Assembly (NCBI RefSeq): GCF_001424945.1
Contig: NZ_LMCW01000012.1
Coordinates: 512,373-576,372 of the forward strand
DNA length: 64,000 nt
Source of the DNA: Rhizobium sp. Root1203
GTDB lineage: Bacteria; Pseudomonadota; Alphaproteobacteria; Rhizobiales; Rhizobiaceae
Direction: 5' to 3'
Each line of letters opens with the position of its first letter. Positions within the stretch are counted from its first letter, which is position 1. This document shows, piece by piece, positions 9,606-18,455 of this stretch. The notes beneath the pieces are model-generated. The model was not told where the DNA came from and searched no databases. It saw only the letters and a list, made by a program, of their open reading frames with translations. The position numbers and the translations under genes are program-made.

Positions 9606-11169
9606 TGGCCGTCTCCGGTGCGGTCGTGCTTTCGTGCAGGCCGCCCATCAAGAGGCCGATTTTTTCACGCGACAATTCGCCGGCCGCAAAGGGCTGCGAC
9701 AGCCGCCCCTCCGAGATGACTGCGATTTCGGTCGCAACTTCGAAAATCTCGTCAAGGTCCTGGCTGATGACGACGACGGCGGAACCGTTGCGCGCGAGAT
9801 CGACAAGCGCCTGCCGAATGCGGCTCGCCGCCCCGGCGTCAACGCCCCAGGTCGGTTGGTTGACGACAAGCACCGCGGGCTGGCGATCGAGCTCACGGCC
9901 GACGATGAACTTCTGCAGGTTGCCGCCGGAAAGCGAGCCGGCGGCGGGATCCTCGCCGCTCTTGCGCACGTCCATTTCCTCGGAGATGCGCCTGGTTGCG
10001 CTCCTCACCGCACTGCGACGAATGATGTTCAGAAAGCCCCCGCCAAGGAACGATCTGCGGTCCGACTGGCTGCGCGCCAGCACCAGATTGTCGGAAAGCT
10101 TCATGGCAGAGACGGCAGCATGGCCGTGGCGTTCTTCGGGAACGAAGCCGGCGCCGAGCAGGCGGCGGGCTGTAATCCCAAGTGTCCCCACCGGCTTGCT
10201 GCGGATCGTGACCGCGGCCGAGGTCGAGACCGGGTACTCGCCTGACAGCGCATCGAAAAGCTCACCCTGACCGTTCCCGGCAACACCGGCGATCGCCAGG
10301 ATTTCACCCGACCGCACGGCCAGCGAAACATCCCGGAGTGGCATGGCGAAAGGAGTGCGAGCAGCGACGGACAGGTTTGACACCGCGAGCTGGACATCGC
10401 CCTTGTTGCCGCGATCCGGGTGCGTGACTGTAGCAACATCGTTGCCGACCATCATGCGCGCAAGCGAGGACGGCGTCTCCTGGCGCGGGTCGCACGCGCC
10501 CGTCACCTTGCCATGCCGCAGGACGGTGGCACGATCGCAGATCCGCTGCACCTCTTCGAGGCGATGACTGATATAGAGAACGGAGCGGCCTTCCGCCTTC
10601 AGCTTGAACAGCGTTTCAAAAAGCCTGTCGGCCTCCTGAGGCGTCAGAACGGAGGTCGGCTCGTCCAGAATGATGAGTTTCGGATTCTGAAGAAGCGCGC
10701 GCACGATCTCGATCCGCTGGCGCTCGCCGACCGAGAGATCGGCGACATGGGCGTGCGGATCGAGCGGCAGGCCATAGGCAAGCGACAGCGACCTCGCCTG
10801 TTCGGCGATCTGGCCGATCGGAATGCCGTCGTCCAGGGAAAGCGCGATATTCTCGGCAACGGTCAGCGCCTCGAACAGCGAAAAATGCTGAAAGACCATA
10901 CCTATGCCGAGCTTTCTTGCGGCACCTGGAGACGTGATCGATACCGGTCGACCTTCCCAGACCACTCTTCCATCCGTCGGCTCAAGAACGCCAAACAGCA
11001 TCTTGACCAGAGTCGATTTGCCGGCGCCATTTTCGCCGAGAAGAGCGTGGATTTCACCCGGCGCGATTTCGAGATCTATCTGGTTGCAGGCAGCAAAGCT
11101 GCCAAACAGCTTCGTCAGCTTCTGAACCGACAATAACGCGCCGGATTCCGGCACATCCGATGAAGACAC
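9595..11169 (-). CDS. ABC transporter duplicated ATP-binding protein of the BMP-type importer
   Basis: A 524-residue ATPase with two nucleotide-binding domains. Domain 1 has Walker A GENGAGKST near residues 44-52, signature LSVGERQRIEIVRALLQ and Walker B LIILDEPTSVL. Domain 2 has a degenerate P-loop (GVAGNGQGE), signature LSGGNLQKFIVGREL, and VLVVNQPTWGVD in place of a standard Walker B. The NQPTWGVD form is usual in the NupO/YufO branch. The start codon is GTG, with AGGGGAAC just upstream. It is 39 bp from the end of the quinone oxidoreductase gene, so read-through from pcs-qor is possible. Confidence 0.93.
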   Translation of the reverse strand: MSSSDVPESGALLSVQKLTKLFGSFAACNQIDLEIAPGEIHALLGENGAGKSTLVKMLFGVLEPTDGRVVWEGRPVSITSPGAARKLGIGMVFQHFSLFEALTVAENIALSLDDGIPIGQIAEQARSLSLAYGLPLDPHAHVADLSVGERQRIEIVRALLQNPKLIILDEPTSVLTPQEADRLFETLFKLKAEGRSVLYISHRLEEVQRICDRATVLRHGKVTGACDPRQETPSSLARMMVGNDVATVTHPDRGNKGDVQLAVSNLSVAARTPFAMPLRDVSLAVRSGEILAIAGVAGNGQGELFDALSGEYPVSTSAAVTIRSKPVGTLGITARRLLGAGFVPEERHGHAAVSAMKLSDNLVLARSQSDRRSFLGGGFLNIIRRSAVRSATRRISEEMDVRKSGEDPAAGSLSGGNLQKFIVGRELDRQPAVLVVNQPTWGVDAGAASRIRQALVDLARNGSAVVVISQDLDEIFEVATEIAVISEGRLSQPFAAGELSREKIGLLMGGLHESTTAPETANAH

Positions 11170-11208
11170 GTTCCCCTCATTTCCCGCTGCCGACCTGCCC
11201 GTTATGGG

Positions 11209-12192
11209 TCATTCTGGGATCAGCAGTGTAGTTCCGGTCGTTTTTCTTGACTCCAGGTCCGTGTGGGCCTGCCCAACCTCACGCAACGGATAGGTTTGGT
11301 TGATATTGATACGCACTTTATTGCTCAAAACAACATCAAATAGCGCGTTTGCACAATCAGTTAGCTCTTCGCGCGTAGCGATGTAGGAGAAAAGCGTTGG
11401 ACGCGTTGCAAAGAGCGAGCCCTTCTGCGCAAGCATTGCCAGTGTGAAGTTTTCGATCGGCCCTGAGGACTGCCCGAAGGAAACGAACATGCCAAGTCGT
11501 TTCAGGCAATCGAGCGACTGCGGAAAGGTATCGCGGCCGATGGAATCATAGACGACATCGACACCCCTGCCGCCCGTGATATCCCGCACCCGGTCGACAA
11601 AACTCTCAGTATTGTAGTTGACGACCTGATCGTAGCCGTGGTCGAGCGCCATACGCACCTTGCTGTCAGATCCTGCGGTGCCGATGACGGTTGCGCCGAG
11701 CACCTTCGCCCACTGGCCGGCAATCTGGCCGACGCCGCCCGCTGCCGCGTGGAACAGGATCGTGGAGCCGGGGCCGACCTTGAAGGTCCTGTTCAGCAAA
11801 TATTCTGCCGTCATGCCCTTCAGCATCATCGCAGCGGCCGTCTCGAGCGGGATGCCGTCCGGTACCTTCACGAGATGCTTCGTCTCGATATTGCGTTCGG
11901 CACTGTAGGCGCCGTCCGAACCGGCATAAGCCACGCGATCACCGAGCTTGAAGTCATCGACGCCGGGGCCGATAGCGGTGACCGTGCCCGCAGCCTCCTT
12001 GCCCGGCACGAAGGGCATGTGCGGCGTTTTGTAGAGACCCGTACGGAAATAGACGTCTATGAAGTTCAGGCCGATCGCGGCATGCCTGATCTGGACTTCG
12101 CCGGCTGACGGCGGTGGCAGATCGACGTCGGCATATTCCAGAACCTCAGGCCCGCCGGTCCTGTTCAGCACTATCGCTTTTGTTCTGGCCAT
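11209..12192 (-). CDS. qor: NADPH:quinone oxidoreductase (zeta-crystallin/Qor-type MDR)
   Basis: A 327-residue medium-chain dehydrogenase, the same length as E. coli Qor. It lacks the structural-zinc cysteine cluster. The GroES-like half carries GLNFIDVYFRTGLYKTP, the family-defining segment, and the Rossmann half carries AAAGGVGQIAGQWAK for NADPH binding. The ATG at 12192 is preceded by AGGAGG. It sits 11 bp downstream of the phosphatidylcholine synthase gene and is probably cotranscribed with it. It likely performs one-electron quinone reduction; the natural substrate cannot be told from sequence. Confidence 0.92.
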   Translation of the reverse strand: MARTKAIVLNRTGGPEVLEYADVDLPPPSAGEVQIRHAAIGLNFIDVYFRTGLYKTPHMPFVPGKEAAGTVTAIGPGVDDFKLGDRVAYAGSDGAYSAERNIETKHLVKVPDGIPLETAAAMMLKGMTAEYLLNRTFKVGPGSTILFHAAAGGVGQIAGQWAKVLGATVIGTAGSDSKVRMALDHGYDQVVNYNTESFVDRVRDITGGRGVDVVYDSIGRDTFPQSLDCLKRLGMFVSFGQSSGPIENFTLAMLAQKGSLFATRPTLFSYIATREELTDCANALFDVVLSNKVRININQTYPLREVGQAHTDLESRKTTGTTLLIPE

Positions 12193-12203
12193 GGGACTGC
12201 CTC

Positions 12204-12932
12204 CTACGCGTTTCGTCCCAGCGCCGGGAAGAACTGCAGCGCGGCGCCGATGCAATAGAGATAGATGCCGCTCAAAACGAAGAGGACAAGCGCCCAGTGC
12301 GGAATGCTGAAATGCATCAGGAGCGCGTACATCCCCAACGCCGACCACAGCAGGAAGATGCCGAGATTCAGCGGACGCAGGCGTTGAACGCGGACGGGAT
12401 GCAGAAAGTTGATCGGCAGGAACGTCAGGACCACCGACACGGTGACGACGACAAGCGCGGTGACCGCGCTGGCATCGATGACGAAGAGAGTGAAAACGAT
12501 CATGTTCCAGACAACAGGGAAGCCCGAGAAGAAATATTCATCGGTCTTCATGCCCATGTCGGCGTAATAGATGGCGCTGGATACCACGATCATCCCTGCC
12601 GCGACAAAGGACCATGGCTCGCCGATCATGCCGCTCTGGTAAAGGGCAAATGCCGGCAGCAGCACATAAGTCACGTAGTCGATGATGTTGTCGAGCGTAT
12701 CGCCGGACCAGTTCGGCAGAACTTCCTTGACCTTGACCTTGCGCGCGATCGGCCCGTCGATGCCATCGACAAGAAGCGCAAGGCCGAGCCACCAGAACAT
12801 GTCGATGAAGCGATGTTCTGCGGCCGCCACCACGCCCAGGAACGCCAGAAACGAGCCGGATGCCGTCAAAATATGGACGGAAAAGGCGCGCATTTCCGCA
12901 TAAGGTACACGCTTGTACTTGAAAATCTTCAT
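12204..12932 (-). CDS. pcs: Phosphatidylcholine synthase (CDP-diacylglycerol + choline)
   Basis: A 242-residue inner-membrane enzyme that condenses choline with CDP-diacylglycerol to phosphatidylcholine, a pathway found in rhizobia and other host-associated bacteria. The CDP-alcohol phosphotransferase motif is DG-x2-AR-x12-G-x3-D-x3-D starting at DGPIAR near residue 59; the longer 12-residue spacer is what separates Pcs from phosphatidylserine and phosphatidylglycerophosphate synthases. About eight hydrophobic segments follow. GGGGAAAC precedes the ATG. It is divergent from fpr across a 248-bp gap. Confidence 0.93.
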   Translation of the reverse strand: MKIFKYKRVPYAEMRAFSVHILTASGSFLAFLGVVAAAEHRFIDMFWWLGLALLVDGIDGPIARKVKVKEVLPNWSGDTLDNIIDYVTYVLLPAFALYQSGMIGEPWSFVAAGMIVVSSAIYYADMGMKTDEYFFSGFPVVWNMIVFTLFVIDASAVTALVVVTVSVVLTFLPINFLHPVRVQRLRPLNLGIFLLWSALGMYALLMHFSIPHWALVLFVLSGIYLYCIGAALQFFPALGRNA

Positions 12933-13180
12933 GTTTCCCCGAGCAGCCTAGGCCAATCGCACCCGGCAGGCGCGATTTTTTGCTTAATATGCATCCTTTG
13001 CATCGGTTCGCCAGCGCAAAAGCGACGGATGGTCACAGGGCGTTCGAATCCTGACAATGACACGCATATTTCGTGCAAGTCCCCAGAGAAAGAATGGAAT
13101 ACCTTTCACCGAAGGCCTATTTGTAATATCTCGCTCGCATCGAAAAGATCATTCGAAGAACTACGGGATCCGAAACCGCA

Positions 13181-13993
13181 ATGAACGCCCCTGCCAAGAC
13201 CGAAGACTTCGCCTCACCGATACCTGCCGGCGTCTACGCCGAGACCGTGCTCAGCGTCACGCACTATACGGATCACCTGTTCCGTTTCACGATGACGCGC
13301 CCGCAAGGTTTCCGCTTCCGCTCCGGCGAATTCGCGATGATCGGTCTGATGGTCGAAGGCAAGCCGATATTCCGCGCCTATTCCATCGCCAGCCCGGCCT
13401 GGGCCGAGGAACTCGAGTTTTTCTCGATCAAGGTTCCGGACGGTCCGCTGACCTCCCACCTGCAGGCAATCAAGCCGGGCGACCAGGTTCTGATGCGCAA
13501 GAAGCCCACGGGCACGCTGGTGCTCGATGCGCTGACCCCCGGCCGTCGTCTCTACATGTTCTCGACCGGCACCGGCATCGCGCCTTTCGCGAGCCTTATC
13601 CGTGATCCCGAGACCTACGAGAAGTACGAGGAAGTCATCCTCACCCACACGACCCGCGACGTTGCCGAGCTGAAGTACGGTTTCGACCTCGTGCAGGAGA
13701 TCCAGCAGGACGAACTGCTCAAGGAAGTCGTGGGCGACAAGCTGCGCCACTACGCGACCGTCACCCGCGAAGAATTCGAGTATCGCGGCCGCATTACCGA
13801 CCTGATCTCGTCGGGCAAGCTGTTTACCGACCTCGGCGTGCCGCCTCTGGATCCTGCGATCGATCGCGGCATGATCTGCGGCTCTTCCGCCATGCTCAAG
13901 GACACCAAGGCGCTTCTGGAAAACGCGGGCCTCAACGAAGGCGCCAACAGCAAGCCCGCGGAATTCGTCATCGAACGGGCTTTCGTCGGCTAA
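13181..13993 (+). CDS. fpr: Ferredoxin-NADP(+) reductase
   Basis: A 270-residue FAD enzyme passing electrons between NADPH and ferredoxin or flavodoxin. The FAD motif RAYSIASP lies near residue 65, the NADP-binding GTGIAPFASLIRDPE near residue 128, and GMICGSSAMLKDT near residue 230. The C-terminus ends in AFVG, the short extension seen in alphaproteobacterial FPRs. It is a single-gene unit: a terminator follows directly and pcs is divergent. It may supply electrons to the ferredoxin-type sulfite reductase encoded at 23.6-25.3 kb, but that link is inference. Confidence 0.95.
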   Translation: MNAPAKTEDFASPIPAGVYAETVLSVTHYTDHLFRFTMTRPQGFRFRSGEFAMIGLMVEGKPIFRAYSIASPAWAEELEFFSIKVPDGPLTSHLQAIKPGDQVLMRKKPTGTLVLDALTPGRRLYMFSTGTGIAPFASLIRDPETYEKYEEVILTHTTRDVAELKYGFDLVQEIQQDELLKEVVGDKLRHYATVTREEFEYRGRITDLISSGKLFTDLGVPPLDPAIDRGMICGSSAMLKDTKALLENAGLNEGANSKPAEFVIERAFVG

Positions 13994-14016
13994 GCCCCAC
14001 GGCACGGACTGAGATC

Positions 14017-14043
14017 ACGGCCCCGGAAACGGGGCCGTCTTTA
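14017..14043 (+). terminator. Rho-independent terminator of fpr
   Basis: A 9-bp stem (ACGGCCCCG at 14017-14025, CGGGGCCGT at 14030-14038) with a GAAA tetraloop, followed by CTTTATT. It lies 24 bp past the fpr stop, just before the convergent gntR gene. Confidence 0.85.
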
Positions 14044-14655
14044 TTGGTGACTGAGATAATCGATGAGCGACATCATCGCCTTGCGGGCATCGGCTGCCTT
14101 GCCTTGCTGAATGGCACGGATGACAGCGACGTGCAGCGAGATCGACCGATCCATGCGGTCGGGGTTTGCCTTCGAGTACCATAGCCTGCGCGAATGCGTC
14201 TGAACGGGCGCAAGCGCCGAAATGATGAAGGCGTTTGGACATGCCTCTTCAAGAATTTCGTCGAACGCCTTGTCGGCGGCAAAAAACGCAGCCAGATCAC
14301 CGCTGACGGCACAATCGCCCATCGTACGCGCACAGTCTACAAGCCGATTTCGCTGCTCGTCGGTCGCATGTTCCGCCACGAGCGCTGCCGCGATCGGTTC
14401 GAGTTCACGGCGGACCTGCATGACGTGGCTGTGGTCACTCGGCTTGATCTCGGCGATCTGCAAACCGACACGCGGCTTCACGACCATCAGGCGCTGCCAG
14501 GCGAGTTTCTGGATAGCCTCCCTTACCGGCGTGCGGCCATGGCCGGAGAGATCGATAAGCTGCTTCTCGGTTACAAGCGCACCGGGCGGCAATGCCAGCG
14601 TCACGATCGCGTGCTCCAGCGCCAGATAGGCAAGATGGCTCTGTGAATTCTGCAT
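14041..14655 (-). CDS. GntR-family transcriptional regulator (FCD domain)
   Basis: A 204-residue regulator with an N-terminal winged helix (ALEHAIVTLALPPGALVTEK, then GHGRTPVREAIQKLAWQRL as the recognition region) and a C-terminal FCD ligand domain (VMQVRRELEPIAAALVAEHA). I chose the ATG at 14655 (MQNSQSH); an upstream ATG at 14700 would place one operator-like palindrome inside the coding region. It stands alone between convergent fpr and the 3' end of the MacB-like permease gene, so the target cannot be read from context. The palindromes in its own leader suggest autoregulation. Confidence 0.88.
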   Translation of the reverse strand: MQNSQSHLAYLALEHAIVTLALPPGALVTEKQLIDLSGHGRTPVREAIQKLAWQRLMVVKPRVGLQIAEIKPSDHSHVMQVRRELEPIAAALVAEHATDEQRNRLVDCARTMGDCAVSGDLAAFFAADKAFDEILEEACPNAFIISALAPVQTHSRRLWYSKANPDRMDRSISLHVAVIRAIQQGKAADARKAMMSLIDYLSHQ

Positions 14656-14668
14656 CGCAGGTCCGTGT

Positions 14669-14737
14669 TCGCTCTGATATATCTTAATGGGGCACGCCAT
14701 GAATGCAATGGCAGGTTGCCTTGATATATCAGAGCGA
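14669..14737. promoter_or_regulatory. Twin operator-like palindromes upstream of the GntR gene
   Basis: Two 15-nt arms, TCGCTCTGATATATC at 14669-14683 and GATATATCAGAGCGA at 14723-14737, are exact inverted copies 39 nt apart. Each contains the palindromic core GATATATC; the right one is a perfect TGATATATCA. The spacing of the two cores is 47 bp. Short AT-rich dyads of this kind are typical operators of FadR/VanR-type GntR proteins, so autorepression by the adjacent regulator is likely. Confidence 0.65.
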
Positions 14738-14762
14738 TGCTTAGCGCCACAGCCAACCGCCG

Positions 14763-15971
14763 CTATTCGTGGTGAAGCGCCTCGATCGGGTTCAGCTGCG
14801 CCGCGCGGCGCGCCGGGAAATAGCCGAAGATCATGCCGATCGCCGCCGAGAAGACAAACGCTACGGCGATCATCATGGGGCTTACGACGAACGGGACCTT
14901 CAGCAGCGTCACGGCGCCGAAGCCAAGACCCAGTCCCAGCAGAATTCCGGTCACCCCGCCAAAGATGGAGAGGGCGACGGCCTCGACGAGGAACTGTAGC
15001 AGAACCTGCTTCTCCAATGCGCCGATAGCCAGTCTGATGCCGATCTCGCGCGTACGTTCAGTGACCGACACAAGCATGATGTTCATGATCCCGATGCCGC
15101 CGACGAGCAGACTGATCGCCGCAACCGCGCCCAGCAGGCTGGTCAGCAACATGGTCGTGCCTGTCATGGCATCGGCGATCTGCGTCATGTCGTTGACGCT
15201 GAAATCGTCCTCACGGCCGGGAACGATCTTGCGCCGCTCGCGCAACAGGGTTTCCGTTTCCGACTGCACCTTCGCCGTCGAGACGCCGTCGCGCGCCGAA
15301 ATCACCACCATCGAGACATTTGCATTGGCTTTGCCGCCGATCCGGCGCTGATAGACCTTGACCGGGATGAGGACGACATCATCCTGGTCGTTGCCCATGC
15401 CGGACTGGCCGCGCTTGGCGAGCACGCCGATGACGCCGCACGACACCTTGCCCACCCGGATCTGCTGGCCGATGGGGTCCGCGGCACCGAAGAGCTGCGA
15501 CCGGACGGTCTCGCCGAGGATGCATCGGGCACGACCGCGCTCTTCGGCAGCCTCGAAGGTGCGGCCGACCGCCACGTTCCAGTCCTGGGCGATCAAGTAG
15601 TCGTTGGTCGTTCCCATGACGGTCGTCGAATGGCTCTGACCACCGTAGATGACAGTCGCCGTCGTCTGGTTCAGCGGCGCAACCGCGCGCAGACCGCCAA
15701 CCTGATCGCGGATGGCATCGACATCGGCAACGGTGAATCGCCGCGCCTCTGAGCTGGCGCGACCGGGACCGAACTGGCCCGGGCGCGCAAACAGCATGTT
15801 CGTTCCGAGGCGCGACAGCTCGGATGTCACCTGGGCCGTCGTGCCGTTGCCGATCGTCACCAATGCGATGACGGCAGCGACGCCGATGACGACCCCGAGC
15901 ACCGTCAGGAACGAACGCAGCATGTTGCGGCTGATCGCCCGCAGGGCGAGCTTAAGCGTCTCGAAGAACAT
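14763..15971 (-). CDS. MacB-like ABC transporter permease (without ATPase domain)
   Basis: A 402-residue permease with the MacB/FtsX arrangement: one membrane helix near residues 20-42 (MLRSFLTVLGVVIGVAAVIA), a large periplasmic MacB_PCD domain (residues ~50-270), then three C-terminal helices around VGGIGIMNIMLVSVTERTREIGIRLAIGA. E. coli MacB has the ATPase fused at its N-terminus, whereas here the ATPase is a separate protein from the gene just upstream, whose end overlaps this start by 20 bp. Together with the adaptor protein it should form a tripartite exporter; the cargo (macrolide, peptide, lipid or siderophore) is not shown by the sequence. Confidence 0.92.
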   Translation of the reverse strand: MFFETLKLALRAISRNMLRSFLTVLGVVIGVAAVIALVTIGNGTTAQVTSELSRLGTNMLFARPGQFGPGRASSEARRFTVADVDAIRDQVGGLRAVAPLNQTTATVIYGGQSHSTTVMGTTNDYLIAQDWNVAVGRTFEAAEERGRARCILGETVRSQLFGAADPIGQQIRVGKVSCGVIGVLAKRGQSGMGNDQDDVVLIPVKVYQRRIGGKANANVSMVVISARDGVSTAKVQSETETLLRERRKIVPGREDDFSVNDMTQIADAMTGTTMLLTSLLGAVAAISLLVGGIGIMNIMLVSVTERTREIGIRLAIGALEKQVLLQFLVEAVALSIFGGVTGILLGLGLGFGAVTLLKVPFVVSPMMIAVAFVFSAAIGMIFGYFPARRAAQLNPIEALHHE

Positions 15972-16677
15972 GCTCTGCCTTCCCGCCGTCGGCACCGTCC
16001 GTTTCGAGCCTGCCGTCGACAAAGCGCAGCAAACGCTGCGCATAGGCTGCAATGTCTGGCTCGTGGGTCACCATCACAACCGTGATGCCCTGCTCGCGGT
16101 TGAGCCGCGTCATGAGGTCCATGATTTCGACACTCGTCCTGGTGTCTAGGTTGCCTGTCGGTTCGTCCGCAAGCAGCAGCGAGGGGCGCGTGACGATTGC
16201 CCGTGCGATGGCGACGCGTTGCTGTTGGCCGCCGGAGAGTTCCTGCGTCTTGTGATGTTCGCGCCCGGAAAGACCGACAAGGCCCAACGCCTCCTTGGCC
16301 AGACGGTGACGCTCGCCGCCGTGCATGCCGCGATAGATCAGCGGCAGTTCCACATTCTCCACTGCCGACGTCCGCGGCAGCAGATTGAAACCCTGGAAAA
16401 CGAACCCGAGCATGTGACGGCGCAGCATCGTCAGCTGCGCGCGATCGAAGCCTTGCGTGGAAATTCCCTGAAAGAGGTAGTCCCCTGCGGTCGGCACGTC
16501 GAGACAACCGAGGATGTTCATCGCCGTCGACTTGCCGGAGCCGGAGGGGCCCATGATCGCGACGAACTCGTGCGTGCCGATCGAGAGATCGACGGCATCG
16601 AGCGCGCGGATCGCCGCTTCGCCGCGACCGTAGATCTTGGACACCTGCCTGAATTCGATGAGTGGCGGGCTCGTCAT
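15952..16677 (-). CDS. MacB/LolD-like ABC transporter ATP-binding protein
   Basis: A 241-residue ATPase of the MacB/LolD group. Walker A is GPSGSGKST near residues 42-50, signature [15 protein letters not shown] near 142, Walker [13 protein letters not shown] near 162, and the H-loop is in [14 protein letters not shown]. The intact residues imply an active ATPase. The ATG at 16677 ([12 protein letters not shown]) fits the family N-terminus. It lies 11 bp after the adaptor gene and overlaps the permease gene, forming a three-gene operon. Confidence 0.93.
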   Translation of the reverse strand: MTSPPLIEFRQVSKIYGRGEAAIRALDAVDLSIGTHEFVAIMGPSGSGKSTAMNILGCLDVPTAGDYLFQGISTQGFDRAQLTMLRRHMLGFVFQGFNLLPRTSAVENVELPLIYRGMHGGERHRLAKEALGLVGLSGREHHKTQELSGGQQQRVAIARAIVTRPSLLLADEPTGNLDTRTSVEIMDLMTRLNREQGITVVMVTHEPDIAAYAQRLLRFVDGRLETDGADGGKAEHVLRDA

Positions 16678-16688
16678 ATCCGGCCTTC

Positions 16689-17984
16689 CTATTTCGACTG
16701 CTCGGTCGAATCGGTCACCAGGGGGTCGTTCTCTTTCAGTTCGCCGGAAACGACCTGGGTGAACTGACCGTCCGACGAACCGACCTGGATCACGACAGGC
16801 GCCGGCTTGCCCGCCTTCAATACCCACACCCGACGCTTGGCTCCGGTCAGGGCCTCGCCGCCCTGGTTGCCGCCGCTGCGTGGCCCCATCCGCGGTGGCC
16901 GGAGCAAGCCGAACAGACCGCGCCCACGCGACGTTTCGGCAGCGGGGGGCGCGTAGCGAAGTGCCTGATTCGGGACCATCAACGTGTTCTGGACCGCTTC
17001 GACCGTCACGTCGGCGGTGGCCGTCATGCCCGGACGCAAGAGCAGCTCGGGGTTGTCGACCGACAGGATCGCCTTGTAGGTCACGACGTTGTTCGTCGTC
17101 TCCGAGGCGAAGCGGATCTGCTTTATCACGGCCGGGAACGAGCGATCGGGATAGGCATCGACGGTGAACGTTGCCTTCTGTCCGACCGCGATCTGTCCGA
17201 CGTCGGCTTCGTCGACATCGACCTGGAGTTCCATCTTTCTGAGATCGCCGCCGATGACGAACAAGACCGGCGCCGACAGGGAGGCGGCAACGGTTGCCCC
17301 GGGATCGACCGAACGCGTCAGAATGACGCCGTCGATCGGCGAAACGATCTTGGCCTTTGCAAGGTTTACGTCGGCAAGCTGCAGATCGGCTTCCGCCGAC
17401 AGCACGGCGGCTTCGTTTATGTCCTTCGCGGCAACGGCTGAATCAAGCTTGTAGCGCGCGTCCTCGAGGCTCTGCTGGGTGGACACGTTGCTCTGCACCA
17501 GATTGCGTATGCGTTCGTAGGAGCTTTGTGCGGATTCGAGATCGGCGTTGGCCTTGACCACGTTGGCCTTGGCCGAATCGAGTTTGGCGCGCGTGCTCTT
17601 GACGTCCGCTTCCAGCTTGTTGGTGTCCAGCACGGCCAGAACCTCGCCGGATTTGACCTCGCTGTTGTAGTCGACGTTGACGTCGCGGACGGTGCCGGAC
17701 AGTTCGCTGGAGATGTCCACCTGTTCGGTGGGTTGCACCGAGCCCGTCGCCGTTACCAGCACGGTGAGATCGCCACGCTTGGCAGGCTGGGTTGTGTAGC
17801 TCAACTGGCTGGCACCCTGCCTCGAATAGACGTAGGCCGCGGCGGCTCCTGCCACGATCAGCAGCAGCACAATCAGCGTGCGCCTCAACCACCGCCCACT
17901 CTTCCGGCCGGACGCCGCGAGAATGGCGGCCAGGTCCGCGCCTCCGGTGCCCTTCGCCTGGCTGACATTCCCAGTATCGTTCAT
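16689..17984 (-). CDS. MacA-like periplasmic adaptor (HlyD/RND membrane fusion family)
   Basis: A 431-residue adaptor with one N-terminal membrane anchor near residues 35-54 (RRTLIVLLLIVAGAAAAYVY), a lipoyl-like hairpin (VQPTEQVDISSELSGTVRDV), a long alpha-hairpin rich in Lys/Ala/Asp between about residues 110 and 190, then beta-barrel and membrane-proximal domains. A Gly/Arg/Pro-rich insertion near residues 350-375 is a lineage oddity. It is first in the operon with the ATPase and permease genes; it would link the pump to an outer-membrane TolC-type channel, which is not encoded in the window. Confidence 0.92.
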   Translation of the reverse strand: MNDTGNVSQAKGTGGADLAAILAASGRKSGRWLRRTLIVLLLIVAGAAAAYVYSRQGASQLSYTTQPAKRGDLTVLVTATGSVQPTEQVDISSELSGTVRDVNVDYNSEVKSGEVLAVLDTNKLEADVKSTRAKLDSAKANVVKANADLESAQSSYERIRNLVQSNVSTQQSLEDARYKLDSAVAAKDINEAAVLSAEADLQLADVNLAKAKIVSPIDGVILTRSVDPGATVAASLSAPVLFVIGGDLRKMELQVDVDEADVGQIAVGQKATFTVDAYPDRSFPAVIKQIRFASETTNNVVTYKAILSVDNPELLLRPGMTATADVTVEAVQNTLMVPNQALRYAPPAAETSRGRGLFGLLRPPRMGPRSGGNQGGEALTGAKRRVWVLKAGKPAPVVIQVGSSDGQFTQVVSGELKENDPLVTDSTEQSK

Positions 17985-18202
17985 TCCGCGCCTCGATCAA
18001 TTTCGGCCAATCCGGCCGTCCGTCCTCGAATAGCAACGTGAAGCTGAACGTACGATTAGCAGCGACGGCATTGGCACGGCGACGCACGAAAAGGAAATGA
18101 AATCTTGGTAATGAAAGTCTGGTTTTTCCCGACCTCCCGCAACCCTACCGGTTGAACGCGCGCTTCACCGCGCTTGAGCAGCTTCTCCCGACGAACCGCG
18201 AG

Positions 18203-18238
18203 CGCCTTTGCATGTATCGAAACGACAATGCAAAGGCG
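18203..18238. repeat. Long inverted repeat / hairpin between macA-like gene and small ORF
   Basis: Arms CGCCTTTGCAT (18203-18213) and ATGCAAAGGCG (18228-18238) are perfectly complementary over 11 bp, and the interior TCG-AAA-CGA can extend the fold. There is no T run on either side, so it is not a standard terminator. It is 11 bp beyond the 3' end of the 68-residue small gene. Apart from it, the 264 bp between 17985 and 18248 show nothing I can assign. Confidence 0.6.
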
Positions 18239-18248
18239 TCAGATCGCA

Positions 18249-18455
18249 TCACCCTCCGAGCGCAGCCAGTGAAACCGGCGGGCGGCGCTTGGCTGCCATC
18301 AAGAGGTCCAGCTCGGTCGCCGACGGGCCAAACTTTTCAAAAAGGCGGGTCGCTTCTTCCTCATCAAGCCGGTACTTCCGCGCGAACTCTATGAGGCTAT
18401 AGGGACGACCGCGCAAAACCTTTCGTGTTGTCGCGTGTTCGATCACGTTGGTCAT
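18249..18455 (-). CDS. Small conserved-looking hypothetical protein, helix-turn-helix-like
   Basis: A 68-residue basic protein with a strong ribosome binding site (AAAGGAGATTGCTA before the ATG), which argues that it is really translated. The middle, YSLIEFARKYRLDEEEATRL, reads like a helix-turn-helix, with a following FEKFGPSATELDLLMAAKR. No family recognised. It lies between the macA-like operon and the stress-type small gene, with a long hairpin close to its 3' end. It could be a small DNA-binding or adaptor protein, which is only a guess. Confidence 0.65.
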   Translation of the reverse strand: MTNVIEHATTRKVLRGRPYSLIEFARKYRLDEEEATRLFEKFGPSATELDLLMAAKRRPPVSLAALGG

